Origin: Bog-257 sp963846715
Lineage (GTDB): Bacteria; Acidobacteriota; Terriglobia; Terriglobales; Acidobacteriaceae
Direction: 5' to 3'
Length of the DNA: 64,000 bases
NCBI GenBank assembly: GCA_963846715.1
Contig: CAWJXA010000006.1
Span: 186,001-250,000 of the forward strand
The translations under genes and the position numbers were made by a program. Below are positions 62,135 through 64,000 of this stretch, in pieces; within the stretch, counting starts at the first letter, position 1, and each line of letters opens with the position of its first letter. A model generated the notes under the pieces. The model worked only from the letters and a program-made list of their open reading frames with translations. It had not been told where the DNA came from and searched no databases.

Positions 62135-63910
62135 ATGTTTCCTATACGGCTCTTGATCCCGCTTATTCTCTTGCTTTCCACAGGGCTGCCTGCGCCGGCG
62201 ATCGACCGTGACGCTTTCACGATTTCCCGATATCAACTGGAAGTCCAGCTGGACCGTGCTTCGCAGGTGATCGTGGTCACCGGCAAGCTCACTCTGCGCA
62301 ACGATTCCAGCAAGCCGCAGAAGCTCGCCACCTTGCAGGTGTCCTCTTCGCTGGCGTGGAATGCCATCACTGTGGATGACAAGCCGGTGCAGTGGGTCGG
62401 CGATAACTACACTTCCGACATCGATCACACCGGAAGCCTGTCGGAAGCCATTGTCACGCTGCCAAAGGACATCGTTCCGGCGGCCACCGTGACCCTCGAT
62501 GTGCAGTACGGTGGAACCATCACCGCGGATGCGACACGCCTTACCCGCACGGGCGCTCCCGCCGACGTGGCGGCACGCAACGATTGGGACCAGATCAGCG
62601 ATGCGTTCACAGCCGTGCGCGGCCTGGGTTATGTCGCCTGGTATCCCGTGGCGATCGAGGCGGTGCGCTTAAGCGATGGCAACGCTGTCTTCGATGCCAT
62701 TGCGCTGTGGAAGCATCGGCACGATCGCAGCGAGTTTGATGTGTCGTTCGCAATGGAAGCAGGCGATGGCAAGCAGCCATTGCGCATTGTGACCAACATT
62801 GCTGACTCCGGTGAAGGCAAGTTGGTGCCGGAGGTGCAGGGCAACAAGACTTCTTTCCGCCTGGTGGCGAAAGCCCACCTTCCGGAGTTGGGAGAGGTTG
62901 TCCCAACGTTCGCTATTGCCAACTACGTCGAACTTGAACGTCCAACGATTACGCTGCGTCACGTTCCCGACAACACCTCGCTGGCCCGCGATTACGTGGT
63001 TGCGGCCGAAGCCAATGATCCGCTCCTGCATGACTGGTTGCCAGAACCGACTCAGCCTGCACGAGTCATCGAGTTGACCGACCCGAATGCCAACCCTTGG
63101 CAAAATGGCGCGGTGCTCTTCACCCCGCTCCGCGAGGCGCCAACCGCAACATTGCAGCTTCTCCTGCTGCCTGTTCAGGTCGCTTCACGGTTCCATTCGC
63201 CGCACGCCTGGATACAGAATGGACTCGAGCGATTCCTGCAAGCAGTTGCCGTGGAACGCCGCAGCGGGCGCCATGCCGCTCTTGAGTTTCTCGATCAGTA
63301 TCGCGAACCTCTGGTACAGGCGGAGCTGGCAGCACATCCGACAGCGAACGGCTCAACGACCGGCGTGTCGCAGGCCAGCATAGCCAACAACACTCTCCTC
63401 AACACCAATGACGAGCTCTACCTGCGCGGCAAGGGCGGCTTCGTTTTCTGGATGCTTCGCGACATGGTCGGCGAGGAGACCATGCAACGCGCCGTCGCCG
63501 CCTACCGCGGAGGGGCCGACAAAGACCCCGGCTATTTTCAGAAGTTGCTGCAGAGCAGTCCTAAACGCGATCTGGAATGGTTCTTCGACGACTGGGTTTA
63601 TCGCGATCGCGGTCTTCCCGAGTTTCACGTCGAGTCGGCGTACACCCGTCCCTTACTCAGTGAGGCGAACAAGAGTTTCCTGGTGACTGCGACCATCGAG
63701 AACCGCGGCGGCGCCGGCGCGGAGGTGCCCGTACTGATTCAGACTCCCTCCGGAGAGAAGAGCGTGCGCGTTGTAGTAAAGGCCGGGCAAAAGGGGACAG
63801 GCCGTATCGAGGTGCCAGTGTCTCCCGACAAGATCACGGTCAACGATGGCAGCGTCCCGGAAGCCAACCTGGGCAATAACGTGTATCAGATTCCGAGCAA
63901 ACAGCCGTGA
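62135..63910 (+). CDS. exported M1-aminopeptidase-like protein lacking the zinc motif
   Basis: 591 aa from ATG 62135 (GTG 62132 alternative); signal peptide IPLILLLSTGLPAPAIDR. The beta-sandwich N-terminus (ISRYQLEVQLDRASQVIVVT) and the C-terminal WMLRDMVGEETMQRAVAAYR, RDLEWFFDDWVYRDRGLPEF are the M1 peptidase layout. Where HExxH...E should be, FHSPHAWIQNGLERFLQA is found, so the catalytic Glu and one zinc ligand are missing. Length is near that of bacterial M1-like proteins. Likely a non-catalytic family member. Confidence 0.75.
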   Translation: MFPIRLLIPLILLLSTGLPAPAIDRDAFTISRYQLEVQLDRASQVIVVTGKLTLRNDSSKPQKLATLQVSSSLAWNAITVDDKPVQWVGDNYTSDIDHTGSLSEAIVTLPKDIVPAATVTLDVQYGGTITADATRLTRTGAPADVAARNDWDQISDAFTAVRGLGYVAWYPVAIEAVRLSDGNAVFDAIALWKHRHDRSEFDVSFAMEAGDGKQPLRIVTNIADSGEGKLVPEVQGNKTSFRLVAKAHLPELGEVVPTFAIANYVELERPTITLRHVPDNTSLARDYVVAAEANDPLLHDWLPEPTQPARVIELTDPNANPWQNGAVLFTPLREAPTATLQLLLLPVQVASRFHSPHAWIQNGLERFLQAVAVERRSGRHAALEFLDQYREPLVQAELAAHPTANGSTTGVSQASIANNTLLNTNDELYLRGKGGFVFWMLRDMVGEETMQRAVAAYRGGADKDPGYFQKLLQSSPKRDLEWFFDDWVYRDRGLPEFHVESAYTRPLLSEANKSFLVTATIENRGGAGAEVPVLIQTPSGEKSVRVVVKAGQKGTGRIEVPVSPDKITVNDGSVPEANLGNNVYQIPSKQP

Positions 63911-64000
63911 TAATTAGAACTACGAGGGAAACCGTCGCCGGGGACCATACTGAGGTCGGCTTACTGAGTCCGTCTGCGCCTCAACACCCCAGCTAAACCA
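63911..64000. other. end of window, nothing recognised
   Basis: 90 bases without a gene or clear terminator. Confidence 0.3.

Overview
The window reads as chromosomal DNA of a GC-rich soil or sediment bacterium, most likely an Acidobacteriota (Koribacter-like) genome. Pointers are two tandem proteins of the VWFA-related acidobacterial type, a DUF2934 protein, a PEP-CTERM protein, GloVer-repeat and Kelch secreted proteins, many extracytoplasmic beta-propeller proteins, and several families of short palindromic intergenic repeats. There is no rRNA operon, CRISPR array or intact tRNA.

Layout. 0-7.5 kb: the end of a secreted propeller protein, a PEP-CTERM protein, nusB, a VOC-RibH fusion, a BrnTA toxin-antitoxin pair, two MacB-type permeases, a DUF2934 protein and a receiver-only response regulator. 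7.6-10.8 kb: a cytochrome c maturation operon, ccmE (Cys-type), a small coiled-coil membrane protein, ccmA, ccmB, ccmC and a ccmD-like gene. 11-17.7 kb: DUF3592, an arylsulfotransferase-like lipoprotein, a broken ABM monooxygenase, an ECF sigma/anti-sigma pair with a Met/His-rich secreted protein, and a TPR protein. 17.9-24.3 kb: a five-gene NAD(P)-coupled [NiFe] hydrogenase operon whose flavoprotein subunit carries a fused GltD-like module. 24.3-34.7 kb: membrane, secreted and metabolic genes, a PIN-domain TA pair, and a 0.6 kb composite repeat. 35-41 kb: transsulfuration/cysteine genes (metB-like, cysK-like), a second PIN TA pair and two VWA proteins. 41.3-46.4 kb: DUF1015, a cell-wall amidase with a GerMN protein, murI and rph, in one direction. 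46.5-50.7 kb: a second BrnTA pair, DinB, GloVer repeat protein, SnoaL and DUF1772. 50.9-55.6 kb: a segment bounded by two direct copies of a tRNA-Val 3' fragment and holding DUF3604, a repeat-rich secreted protein and DUF2252. 55.8-63.9 kb: LacD-type aldolase, cytochrome c, SDR, DUF5946, a LytTR regulator, rlmB, an orphan ParD-like antitoxin and a degenerate M1-like protein.

A striking overall property is the number of single-base frameshifts inside otherwise well conserved genes. I count about a dozen indels in eleven genes: a permease (two compensating), ABM, hoxU, an MBL hydrolase, a small secreted protein, metB, cysK, a PIN toxin, DUF1015, GerMN and murI. Two lie in A/T homopolymers. This is better explained by residual sequencing or assembly error than by mass gene decay, so these genes are annotated across the shift and each shift is stated.

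Functional links: the Ccm operon would mature c-type cytochromes such as the monohaem protein at 57 kb. The hydrogenase would exchange electrons between H2 and pyridine nucleotides in the cytoplasm. DUF1015, amidase, GerMN, murI and rph form a co-directional, tightly packed cluster. The most interesting items are the GltD-fused hydrogenase, the tRNA-Val fragments bounding a 4.6 kb cassette, the VOC-RibH fusion, the in-frame palindromic repeat inside murI, and the terminal-repeat elements at 13.8 and 31.2 kb.
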